From Gammaproteobacteria bacterium (GTDB taxonomy: Bacteria; Pseudomonadota; Gammaproteobacteria; Arenicellales; Poriferihabitantaceae), in contig JAHRAW010000237.1 in NCBI GenBank assembly GCA_020027415.1, positions 1 to 5,088 on the forward strand: 5,088 bases of DNA, read 5' to 3'. A model generated the notes under the pieces. That model saw nothing but the letters and a program-made list of their open reading frames with translations. It did not search any database and was not told the origin of the DNA. This document shows, one piece after another, positions 1 to 5,088 of the stretch. Within the stretch, counting starts at the first letter, position 1, and every line of letters starts with the position of its first letter. Made by a program: the position numbers and the translations under genes.

Positions 1-1
1 T

Positions 2-271
2 TTCATTATGATGGTCGGCGTGGCGGCGTTATGCGCGCGGCGGGCGGTTGCGGAATTGACTACGATGAAGGTTCTAACCGAGAGCAGTAATTTTTCATTT
101 TTTCGGTATCTGCCCGGCGGAGCGAAGGCAAATATCGGCTCGGATATAGCCACCGTATCGGATTCGTTGCACCAAATCGCGCACATTTTGCATTGGCTTG
201 GCAACGGGAGTCTGGCTTTGGGCGCATTCTGGCTGGTGTTGTTCTGTGTCGTACGGAAATTTAAAAATTGA
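2..271 (+). CDS. Unrecognised small membrane protein, C-terminal part (5' end outside window)
   Basis: The reading frame is open from the first complete codon at base 2 to a TGA at 269-271, so this is probably the tail of a gene that starts to the left. I do not recognise the family. Two hydrophobic stretches are visible: a short one at the extreme left (around FIMMVGVAALCA) and a clearer membrane segment near the C-terminus (LALGAFWLVLFCVV) followed by a basic tail, RKFKN, which would favour a cytoplasmic C-terminus. Internal ATGs at 8, 11 and 65 could be starts of a short protein, but none has a good Shine-Dalgarno sequence. It lies 26 bp upstream of panB on the same strand, so the two may be co-transcribed. 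Codon choice looks compatible with real coding sequence, but without a homologue this remains a moderate-to-low confidence call. Confidence 0.42.
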   Translation, partial: FIMMVGVAALCARRAVAELTTMKVLTESSNFSFFRYLPGGAKANIGSDIATVSDSLHQIAHILHWLGNGSLALGAFWLVLFCVVRKFKN

Positions 272-297
272 TATGCCAACCGCTAACCTGCGTTGCA

Positions 298-1116
298 ATG
301 TCCGCTCAATCCAACCGCCTAAAAAGAATCACCATCCATACGCTTGGCGAGATGAAAAGCGCCGGCGAAAAGTTGGTTGCGCTGACTGCGTATGACTACT
401 GCGGCGCGGTCGCCGCCACCGCCGCCGGGGTGGAAATTCTGTTGGTCGGTGATTCGCTCGGCATGGTCATCCAAGGGCACGACAGTAGTTTGCCGGTCAC
501 GATTAAAGATACTGCCTATCATGTTCGTTGCGTGCGGCGCGGCAATGGCGGCGCGTTGCTGATGGCGGATTTGCCGTTTATGAGTTATTACTCAGCGGCG
601 AAGAGTTTGGAAAACGCCGCCATCTTAATGCGCGAAGGCGCGCACATGGTGAAACTGGAAGGGGGCGCGTGGCTCGCCGAGAGCACTCGATTGTTAAGCG
701 AACGCGGCATTCCGGTCTGCGCGCACTTGGGGCTGACGCCGCAATCGGTCAATCATCTCGGCGGGTATCGCGTGCAAGGACGCGACCCAACGCAGGGTCA
801 ATTGATTATTGACGAAGCCAAAGTGTTGCAGCAAGCCGGCGCCAGTTTAATTTTGCTTGAATGCGTGCCGGCGTCGTTAGGGCGGCGGCTGGCGAAGGCG
901 TTGACCGTGCCGGTCATCGGCATCGGCGCCGGCGCCGAGGTGGATGGACAGATCTTGGTGTGGCATGACTTGTTGGGGTTATACCCGGGCAAAACCGCTA
1001 AATTCGTTAAAAACTACCTGAAAGGCAAGCCGAATGGGGTGCAAGGCGCGCTTGCCGATTATGTGGCGGAGGTGAAAAGCGGCGCATTCCCGGCCGCGGA
1101 GCATTGCTATTCGTGA
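298..1116 (+). CDS. panB: 3-methyl-2-oxobutanoate hydroxymethyltransferase (ketopantoate hydroxymethyltransferase)
   Basis: PanB transfers a hydroxymethyl group from 5,10-methylenetetrahydrofolate to 2-oxoisovalerate, giving ketopantoate, the first committed step of pantothenate and coenzyme A synthesis. It is a cytoplasmic Mg-dependent TIM-barrel enzyme. The 272-residue product matches family length, and family blocks run in order: LTAYDY (30-34), LLVGDSLGM (48-56), ADLPFMSY (90-97), MVKLEGG (117-123), HLGLTPQSV (143-151) and IGIGAG (207-212). The residues matching E. coli metal and substrate ligands Asp45, Asp84, Lys112, Glu114 and Glu181 are all present at a constant offset: D52, D91, K119, E121 and E188. 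I chose ATG 298 because it gives an N-terminus only seven residues longer than E. coli PanB; the in-frame TTG at 268 adds unlikely sequence, and no start has a clear Shine-Dalgarno site. panC does not follow, unlike in many genomes. The stop overlaps the end of the opposing glycosyltransferase gene. Confidence 0.97.
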   Translation: MSAQSNRLKRITIHTLGEMKSAGEKLVALTAYDYCGAVAATAAGVEILLVGDSLGMVIQGHDSSLPVTIKDTAYHVRCVRRGNGGALLMADLPFMSYYSAAKSLENAAILMREGAHMVKLEGGAWLAESTRLLSERGIPVCAHLGLTPQSVNHLGGYRVQGRDPTQGQLIIDEAKVLQQAGASLILLECVPASLGRRLAKALTVPVIGIGAGAEVDGQILVWHDLLGLYPGKTAKFVKNYLKGKPNGVQGALADYVAEVKSGAFPAAEHCYS

Positions 1117-2345
1117 GCGGTAAATAGCGAATGGAGTTTGGCAAAATTGCGCGTCATATCAAACTGCGCAAATACGATTTCACGCCCGGCTTTTCCCAAC
1201 CGCCGCCGTAAAATAGGGTCGGTGATTAAGCGGCGCAACGCATCGCATAGCGCATGGCGGTCGTTTGCCGCCACCAATAATCCGTTGACGCGGTCTTGAA
1301 TCAGTTCCGGAATACCGGACAAGTTGGTGGCAACCACCGCCAATTCTTGACTCTGCGCTTCCACCAAAACATTCGGTAAGCCATCGCGGTCGCCATCGGC
1401 GGCGATGCAACAATTCAGCGCGAAAAAATCGGCTTTGCGATACCAATCTAATACGGTCTGCTGCGCCTGCGGTCCGAGCCAGTTTATGTGATGCGCGATG
1501 CCGAGCGCGTGCGCTTGTTGCCGAAGATCGGGCAGCAACGGACCGGCGCCGATGTGCGTTAGTTGCCAGTGCAAAGTGGGCGGCAAATCCGCCAGCGCGT
1601 TGAGCAATCCGCGATAGCCTTTTTTTGTCACCGCGCGACCGATGCTGAGGATTTGCACCGGGCGGGTCGGGTCGCCGCCATCGCGGTTGGAGCGCTGCGG
1701 CGCGTGCTTGGCAAAGCGAGACAACGCTAAGCCGTGATAGTTCAGCGCAACGCGTTGCGGATGTTTTGCCAGCGCGCGCAGATGTTGCCAGTTGGCGCGC
1801 GTGCAAGTGGTCAGCCAGCGACAGTGGTTCAATTTGTCGCGTTTCTCCCATTCGGGAATCGTCCAAATGTCTTTGGCGTGCGCCGAACAACTCCATGGAA
1901 GGGTGCGCAGAATGGCGGCATAACGCGCCACCGACGCCGGCGTGTGTAAAAAATGCGCGTAGAGTAGGGTGGTTTCGGGCGGCAACTCGGCCGCCAACAC
2001 CATGGCTTGACCGAAACGCCGCGCGCGGTTGCGCCAGTTTGGTGGCAACTCCCGACGCAAATCGCGCCACCAGACGAGGCGCGCGGGTCGGTACTGCGGC
2101 TGGCGGCGCACTTGCCACCACGCGCGCAACACGCGGAGCGGCTGACGGTGCAAGTATTCCGGCAAATACGCCACGCGCGCGCGAATTGCTTGATGCACCG
2201 GATGGGTGTGCGGGTCGGTCGGCGCGCGTAGCGAAAAGAGGGTAATCGCCATGCCGGTTTGTTCTAATGCATGGATTTCCTCAGCGATGAAGGTTTCCGA
2301 TAATCGTGGATAGCCTTTGAGGATGATGGCGATGGATGGGGGCAT
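1107..2345 (-). CDS. GT-B fold glycosyltransferase, family 4 type (WcaL-like, polysaccharide synthesis)
   Basis: This 412-residue protein is a retaining GT-B glycosyltransferase of the group that includes colanic acid enzyme WcaL; such enzymes add a sugar from a nucleotide donor to a growing surface polysaccharide at the inner face of the membrane. The N-terminal acceptor domain opens with the typical LKGYPRLSETFIAEEI (9-24). A conserved SAHAKDIW block is at 154-161. The donor domain starts near 229 (VQILSIGRAVTKKGY, with R237 and K242 as likely donor-phosphate contacts) and holds the sugar-binding block DGLPNVLVEA (321-330), where D321 and E329 take the EX7E positions, and SGIPELI (343-349). 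E334 sits where relatives usually have glycine. I prefer ATG 2345 over the upstream in-frame TTG at 2390 because family similarity starts there; neither has a good ribosome binding site. Acceptor and donor cannot be told from the sequence, and no other polysaccharide genes are in view. Confidence 0.9.
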   Translation of the reverse strand: MPPSIAIILKGYPRLSETFIAEEIHALEQTGMAITLFSLRAPTDPHTHPVHQAIRARVAYLPEYLHRQPLRVLRAWWQVRRQPQYRPARLVWWRDLRRELPPNWRNRARRFGQAMVLAAELPPETTLLYAHFLHTPASVARYAAILRTLPWSCSAHAKDIWTIPEWEKRDKLNHCRWLTTCTRANWQHLRALAKHPQRVALNYHGLALSRFAKHAPQRSNRDGGDPTRPVQILSIGRAVTKKGYRGLLNALADLPPTLHWQLTHIGAGPLLPDLRQQAHALGIAHHINWLGPQAQQTVLDWYRKADFFALNCCIAADGDRDGLPNVLVEAQSQELAVVATNLSGIPELIQDRVNGLLVAANDRHALCDALRRLITDPILRRRLGKAGREIVFAQFDMTRNFAKLHSLFTAHE

Positions 2346-2383
2346 GGGGGAGCGTTGGATAAACGAGCCGCCGCGCAATTCGC

Positions 2384-2413
2384 CGCTCAATTAATTCGCT
2401 GATCAATTGAGCG
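2384..2413. repeat. 9-bp perfect inverted repeat, 12-base loop
   Basis: The arms CGCTCAATT (2384-2392) and AATTGAGCG (2405-2413) are exact reverse complements around a 12-base spacer. The element lies between the broken DUF2335 gene and the preferred glycosyltransferase start. No run of T follows the stem on the minus strand, so it is not a standard intrinsic terminator; an operator, a processing hairpin or chance are all possible. A second small hairpin, GCGCG-GAG-CGCGC (2411-2423), overlaps its right arm and would compete with it. Confidence 0.35.
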
Positions 2414-2457
2414 CGGAGCGCGCCGGTGGTGACGGATTCGGCGGGGTTTGGATGGCG

Positions 2458-2902
2458 TTATTTTCGCGGTTTTAACCAGTCGCGAATCTGTTGTAGAACG
2501 AAAGTAATTACCCCGCCAAGTACCAAGCACGGCGACGATAGTATTGTTATGGATAATCGCAGTGATGACAACGGCGAGCAATCCGATGTCAAACAAGACC
2601 GCACCCAAAATGCGCAGTCGGTCATTGGCAAGCACTCGGTCTTGTCCTTTAGCGCGCGATTGCTACTGTTTTTCCGCCATTACCATGATGCGTTCGGCGG
2701 CATTCGGCAAAGTTTGATTGTAATACGCAAAATCTTCCGGCGAAGGCAACGGTCCCGCGTGCGTGGTGACTCGGGTTTTCGTTCGCGTTAATTTTGCGTC
2801 TGGTTCATGTTTGGCGGAGAATTCAGGAGGCGCTTGTTGAACGGATGGGTTGGGTGAATTTCTTTTGCGCGCTGGAGTGCGCGACTTAGCGTTTTTCACC
2901 AT
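2458..2902 (-). pseudogene. DUF2335 (COG5346) membrane protein, broken by an amber stop and a frameshift
   Basis: From ATG 2902 the frame gives a 79-residue basic, proline-rich N-terminus ending in the DUF2335 signature GPLPSPEDFAYYNQ...PNAAERIMVMAEKQ, then an in-frame TAG at 2663-2665. The same frame continues past it with QSRAKGQDR and a hydrophobic stretch, LFDIGLLAVVITAIIH, as the family predicts. After TIVAVLG the frame turns into unrelated basic sequence, while the +1 frame carries on with VLGGVITFVLQQ and ends RDWLKPRK at TAA 2458-2460. Repairing both lesions gives about 145 residues, normal for this family of small proteins with C-terminal membrane segments and unknown role. The start overlaps the preceding 90-residue ORF by 7 bp (ATGGTGA), implying translational coupling. 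The intact N-terminal fragment could still be made, but without its membrane anchor. Two independent lesions make sequencing error unlikely as the sole cause. Confidence 0.8.
2517..2530. repeat. Imperfect 7-bp tandem duplication inside the DUF2335 gene
   Basis: On the + strand CAAGTAC (2517-2523) is followed directly by CAAGCAC (2524-2530); read on the coding strand this is GTGCTTG then GTACTTG, six of seven bases identical. Removing one unit joins GCC GTG CTT to GGC GGG GTA and restores a continuous frame into VITFVLQQIRDWLKPRK. This makes the duplication the likely cause of the frameshift. Confidence 0.65.
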
Positions 2903-3168
2903 CTTTTCTTGCGCTCATTCTCAATCTCTTCATCCATGACATCCATCGCCGCACGGAAATAGTTGCGGATATTTTTACCGTCCTGAATGAAGCCGGCATG
3001 AGGGTCAGGGTTGGGGCGAAAGCGCGGCAATTCGTTCGGATGCGTGAACAAATTGCTGAACTCATCAAAAAAAGTCCGCTTGCGAATAAATTCAACATAG
3101 TCGTCTACATTGTCAAATTCGCGCGGCGATGAGTCGGTAGCGTTGCGGAAGTTGGCGGTCAACATCAT
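2896..3168 (-). CDS. Hypothetical protein, 90 residues, coupled to DUF2335
   Basis: I do not recognise this protein. It is small, soluble-looking and highly charged, with no signal peptide or membrane segment. A central stretch is rich in proline and aromatic residues (LPRFRPNPDPHAGF, about 47-60). The C-terminal third (about 64-90) looks helical, with an acidic patch, MDVMDEEIENE, ending in the basic KKRW. Coding is supported by a Shine-Dalgarno GGAG at 3172-3175, by reasonable codon use and by the 7-bp overlap of its end with the DUF2335 start. Two adjacent ATGs exist: the first (3168) is only 3 nt from GGAG and the second (3165) is 6 nt, so the second may be the true start. Together with DUF2335 it forms a compact two-gene unit downstream of the permease genes. 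A toxin-antitoxin-like or phage-derived pair is conceivable from the architecture, but no residue motif supports it. Confidence 0.65.
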   Translation of the reverse strand: MMLTANFRNATDSSPREFDNVDDYVEFIRKRTFFDEFSNLFTHPNELPRFRPNPDPHAGFIQDGKNIRNYFRAAMDVMDEEIENERKKRW

Positions 3169-3171
3169 ATT

Positions 3172-3175
3172 CTCC
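3172..3175 (-). promoter_or_regulatory. Ribosome binding site of the 90-residue ORF
   Basis: The minus strand reads GGAGAATATGATG. GGAG lies 3 nt before the first ATG and 6 nt before the second, so the spacing favours the second ATG (3165) as the main start. Confidence 0.6.
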
Positions 3176-3193
3176 GAAAATAGTGTGTGGAAA

Positions 3194-3199
3194 AGTATA
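3194..3199 (-). promoter_or_regulatory. Possible -10 box for the 90-residue ORF / DUF2335 unit
   Basis: TATACT on the minus strand lies in an AT-rich patch of the 88-bp gap (3169-3256) between the OppC-type gene and the 90-residue ORF, 25 bp before its first ATG. No convincing -35 hexamer occurs at 16-18 bp upstream. Read-through from the permease operon remains an alternative, since I see no terminator hairpin in this gap. Confidence 0.25.
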
Positions 3200-3256
3200 A
3201 TTGAATTGTCGGTGTTTTGAGATTTATTTTACGCTGATTTCGGCGATTGTTGCGCT

Positions 3257-4468
3257 CTATTTATACGGATCCGCCGCATCGCGCAGTCCGTCGCCGAAGA
3301 AATTGAACGCCAGGATGATGATAATCACCGGCGCCACCGGCAAAATCAGCCATGGGTAAAGCGCCACCACATTCATATTCTGCGCTTCGTTTAACAGCAC
3401 GCCCCAACTGGTGACCGGCGGGCGCAAGCCGAGCCCGAGGAAGGACAGGGCGGTTTCGCCGAGAATCATGCCGGGGATGGAGAGGGTCGCCGAAGCGATG
3501 ATGTGGCTGGCGAAACCGGGCAGCAGGTGGCGGTAGATGATGCGCTTGGGTTTGGCGCCCATCAGGCGCGCCGCCGCGCAGTAATCTTCTTCGCGCAGTG
3601 CCAACAGTTTTGAGCGCACCGCGCGCGCCAGCCCGGTCCAATCTAACAACGCTAAAATTAAGGTGATGCCGAAAAACACCAAGATTGGACTCCACCGCAC
3701 CGGCAACACCGCGGACAACGCCATCCACAACGGCAATTCCGGGAACGAGCGCAGAATTTCAATCAAGCGCTGCACTGCCGAATCCACCCAACCGCCGTAA
3801 TAGCCCGCCAAGCCGCCCAACAATAGTCCGAGCAACAAACTGGCGCTGATGCCGACCAACCCAATTAGCAATGAAATCCGCGCGCCATAAACGATGCGGG
3901 AGAACATATCGCGCCCCAGTCGGTCGCTGCCGAATAGAAACACGGTGCCGCCGTCTGCCGGGCAGAATAAATGCAAATCCGCATCCCACTGCCCCCAAAA
4001 GCGATAGCGGTCGCCGCGGCAGAAGAAGCGCAGTTTTTGCACCTTGTCCGGATTGATGGTGTATTCGCGGCGCAGGTTTTGCAGATTCAATTGATAATCG
4101 TATCCATACACAAACGGACCCACCAAGTTCCCCTGATGGAACAGATGCAACCCTTGCGGCGGCGCGTAGATGTGTCGGGTGTCGCGGGAATGCAGGTTGT
4201 AAGGCGAGATGAACTCCGATACGAATGTGGTCGCATACAGCGCCAACAAAATAAAACCGCACACCACCGCCACCTTGTGGCGTTTGAGTTTCCACCACAT
4301 CAATTGCCGTTGCGAGGCGAAAAAATATTTCTCCTGCTCGGCGCTCAGGGTGGATACCGAACTGGGATCAAAATGCGCGGTGGAAACATAGTGTTCCCCC
4401 GACGCATTCGCACCCGCAGATGCCTTTTCACTCGTATCTGCCTTTGGATGTTTGCGTGAGTCAGTCAT
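3257..4468 (-). CDS. ABC transporter permease, OppC/DppC/YejE type, with a long periplasmic insert
   Basis: One of two inner-membrane channel subunits of an ABC importer for peptides or similar small molecules. It has 403 residues, about 100 more than ordinary OppC. A soluble N-terminus (1-65) leads to the OppC_N region and first membrane segment (about 66-88), then a periplasmic insert (about 90-195) with motifs FFCRGDRYRFWG (148-159) and FGSDRLGRDMFSR (179-191) and cysteines C150 and C169 that could pair. Further membrane segments lie near 197-222, 240-256, 262-280, 320-345 and 371-391. The cytoplasmic EAA loop that docks the ATPase is at about 294-317 (DYCAAARLMGAKPKR...HLLPG). The C-terminus GDGLRDAADPYK is typical. 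The start is set by the ATGA overlap with the upstream permease and by AAGGGAG nine bases before ATG. The stop is TAG. A similar insert is seen in YejE; the substrate cannot be named from this gene. Confidence 0.92.
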   Translation of the reverse strand: MTDSRKHPKADTSEKASAGANASGEHYVSTAHFDPSSVSTLSAEQEKYFFASQRQLMWWKLKRHKVAVVCGFILLALYATTFVSEFISPYNLHSRDTRHIYAPPQGLHLFHQGNLVGPFVYGYDYQLNLQNLRREYTINPDKVQKLRFFCRGDRYRFWGQWDADLHLFCPADGGTVFLFGSDRLGRDMFSRIVYGARISLLIGLVGISASLLLGLLLGGLAGYYGGWVDSAVQRLIEILRSFPELPLWMALSAVLPVRWSPILVFFGITLILALLDWTGLARAVRSKLLALREEDYCAAARLMGAKPKRIIYRHLLPGFASHIIASATLSIPGMILGETALSFLGLGLRPPVTSWGVLLNEAQNMNVVALYPWLILPVAPVIIIILAFNFFGDGLRDAADPYK

Positions 4469-5088
4469 CGCATCGCGCTCCCTTGCAGGCGGATGCGCGG
4501 GTCAAGCCACGCCAACAATAAATCCGACAGCAACATACCAAACACCGTCAGCGTGGCGAGAAACACCAGGAAGGTGCCCGCTAAATACATATCTTGGCTT
4601 TGCAGCGCGCTTAGCAACATCGGTCCGGTGGTGGGCAGCGACAGCACGATGGCGACGATCTCGGCGCCGGAAATCACGCTTGGCAACAAACTGCCGATAT
4701 CGGCGATAAAGAAATTAAGCGCCACGCGCAGCGGGTATTTGGTTAGCAGTTTGAACGGCGGCAATCCCTTGGCTTTGCCGGTCAGCACATATTGTTTTTC
4801 CAGTTCGTCCAACAAATTTGCGCGCAAGCGGCGAATCATGCCGGCGGTGCCGGCGGTGCCGATGACCACTACTGGAATCCATAAGTGTTCCAACACCGAT
4901 TTAAACTTCGCCCAACTCCATGGTTGGTCAAGGTATTGCGGCTCCATCAGCCCGCCGATGGAAGTGCCGAACCAAGTATTGGCAAGATATAACATGCACA
5001 GCGCGAGTAAGAAATTCGGCGTTGCCAAACCAATGAAGCCGAGCAAGGTCAAGCCGTAATCGCCCCAACTGTATTGATGCGTGGCGGA
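4465..5088 (-). CDS. ABC transporter permease, OppB/DppB type, C-terminal part (5' end outside window)
   Basis: This is the partner permease of the OppC-type protein, and the two would form the transmembrane channel of a peptide-class ABC importer. The frame is open to the right edge, so only the last 207 residues are present; the N-terminal membrane segment and TM-associated domain lie outside. The visible part opens with YSWGDYGLTLLGFIGLATPNFLLAL, shown here only as the family hallmark region (about 6-30). It continues with VIGTAGTAGMIRR (about 75-87) and the EAA-type loop with TGKAKGLP (about 103-110) and KYPLRVALN (117-125). Two further membrane segments follow, and the end is DPRIRLQGSAMR. 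In OppB proteins the DPR(I/V)R ending is usual. Its TGA stop overlaps the next gene's ATG in ATGA, a tight sign of co-translation. An apparent TTG start at 5052 is an artefact of the window edge, because conserved sequence continues upstream of it. Confidence 0.92.
   Translation of the reverse strand, partial: SATHQYSWGDYGLTLLGFIGLATPNFLLALCMLYLANTWFGTSIGGLMEPQYLDQPWSWAKFKSVLEHLWIPVVVIGTAGTAGMIRRLRANLLDELEKQYVLTGKAKGLPPFKLLTKYPLRVALNFFIADIGSLLPSVISGAEIVAIVLSLPTTGPMLLSALQSQDMYLAGTFLVFLATLTVFGMLLSDLLLAWLDPRIRLQGSAMR
4478..4484 (-). promoter_or_regulatory. Ribosome binding site of the OppC-type permease
   Basis: AAGGGAG on the minus strand lies inside the end of the OppB-type gene, nine bases before the ATG at 4468. 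Together with the ATGA stop/start overlap it fixes the start of the second permease and indicates coupled translation. Confidence 0.6.

Noticed and set aside
56..84. Possible promoter with TTGACT at 56-61 upstream of panB
   Set aside because: No -10-like hexamer lies at suitable spacing (bases 79-84 read CGAGAG).
1180..2121. 313-codon open frame on the minus strand, inside the glycosyltransferase gene in another frame
   Set aside because: Its product is arginine- and alanine-rich with no recognisable domain, and it lies wholly within a gene with strong family motifs; GC-rich codon bias explains the open frame.
2387..2635. Separate 82-residue membrane protein gene on the minus strand
   Set aside because: It is in the same frame as the upstream DUF2335 fragment, lacks a ribosome binding site, and continues that family's hydrophobic part; it is the downstream piece of the broken gene.
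2426..2791. 121-codon + strand open frame across the DUF2335 region
   Set aside because: No recognisable motif; the minus strand carries the DUF2335 signature, so this is a shadow over a decaying gene.
2387..2913. Programmed recoding (stop read-through plus frameshift) of the DUF2335 gene
   Set aside because: Two unrelated events would be needed, there is no slippery heptamer with a clear downstream structure at the shift, and a tandem duplication gives a simpler mutational cause.
3759..4298. Long alternative frames over the OppC-type gene on both strands (also 3261-3728 minus and 3971-4459 plus)
   Set aside because: The products are low-complexity basic sequences without motifs, while the 403-residue permease frame carries all the conserved blocks.
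4840..4860. Tandem 9-bp repeat GCCGGCGGT x 2.3
   Set aside because: It encodes the GTAGTAG stretch of the OppB-type protein, which is a common motif in that family, so it reflects protein constraint and codon bias.
4493..5059. 188-codon open frame on the + strand antisense to the OppB-type gene
   Set aside because: It has no family resemblance and mirrors the conserved permease codons on the other strand.

Overview
The window looks like ordinary bacterial chromosome, most likely from a proteobacterium and probably a gammaproteobacterium. This rests on a PanB that aligns closely with the E. coli enzyme, a WcaL-like polysaccharide glycosyltransferase, a DUF2335 (COG5346) membrane protein and an OppB/OppC-type permease pair. 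Base composition is moderately GC-rich by eye. The taxonomic placement is inference; there is no rRNA or tRNA to anchor it.

Layout, left to right. On the + strand, bases 2-271 are the C-terminal end of an unrecognised small membrane protein that runs in from outside the window. It is followed 26 bp later by panB (298-1116), the first committed enzyme of pantothenate synthesis. panB meets, tail to tail and with a 10-bp overlap, a minus-strand GT-B glycosyltransferase (1107-2345). Everything from there to the right edge is on the minus strand. In the direction of transcription (right to left) it runs: the C-terminal part of an OppB-type permease (4465-5088, start outside the window); an OppC-type permease with a long periplasmic insert (3257-4468), joined to it by an ATGA overlap; an unrecognised 90-residue protein (2896-3168); a DUF2335 gene overlapping that one by 7 bp but broken by an in-frame amber stop and a 7-bp duplication frameshift (2458-2902); and then the glycosyltransferase.

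The two permeases would form the membrane channel of an ABC importer for peptides or similar small molecules. Its binding protein and ATPases are not in the window. The small-ORF/DUF2335 pair has its own ribosome binding site and a possible -10 box. It looks like a separate two-gene unit inserted between the transporter and the glycosyltransferase, and its second gene appears to be decaying. panB and the glycosyltransferase have no evident functional link.

I found no CRISPR array, RNA gene, insertion sequence or complete mobile element, and no convincing new multi-gene system. The most interesting spot is the 90-residue ORF plus the doubly broken DUF2335 gene. No gene-free stretch exceeds 300 bp; the longest are 2346-2457 and 3169-3256.
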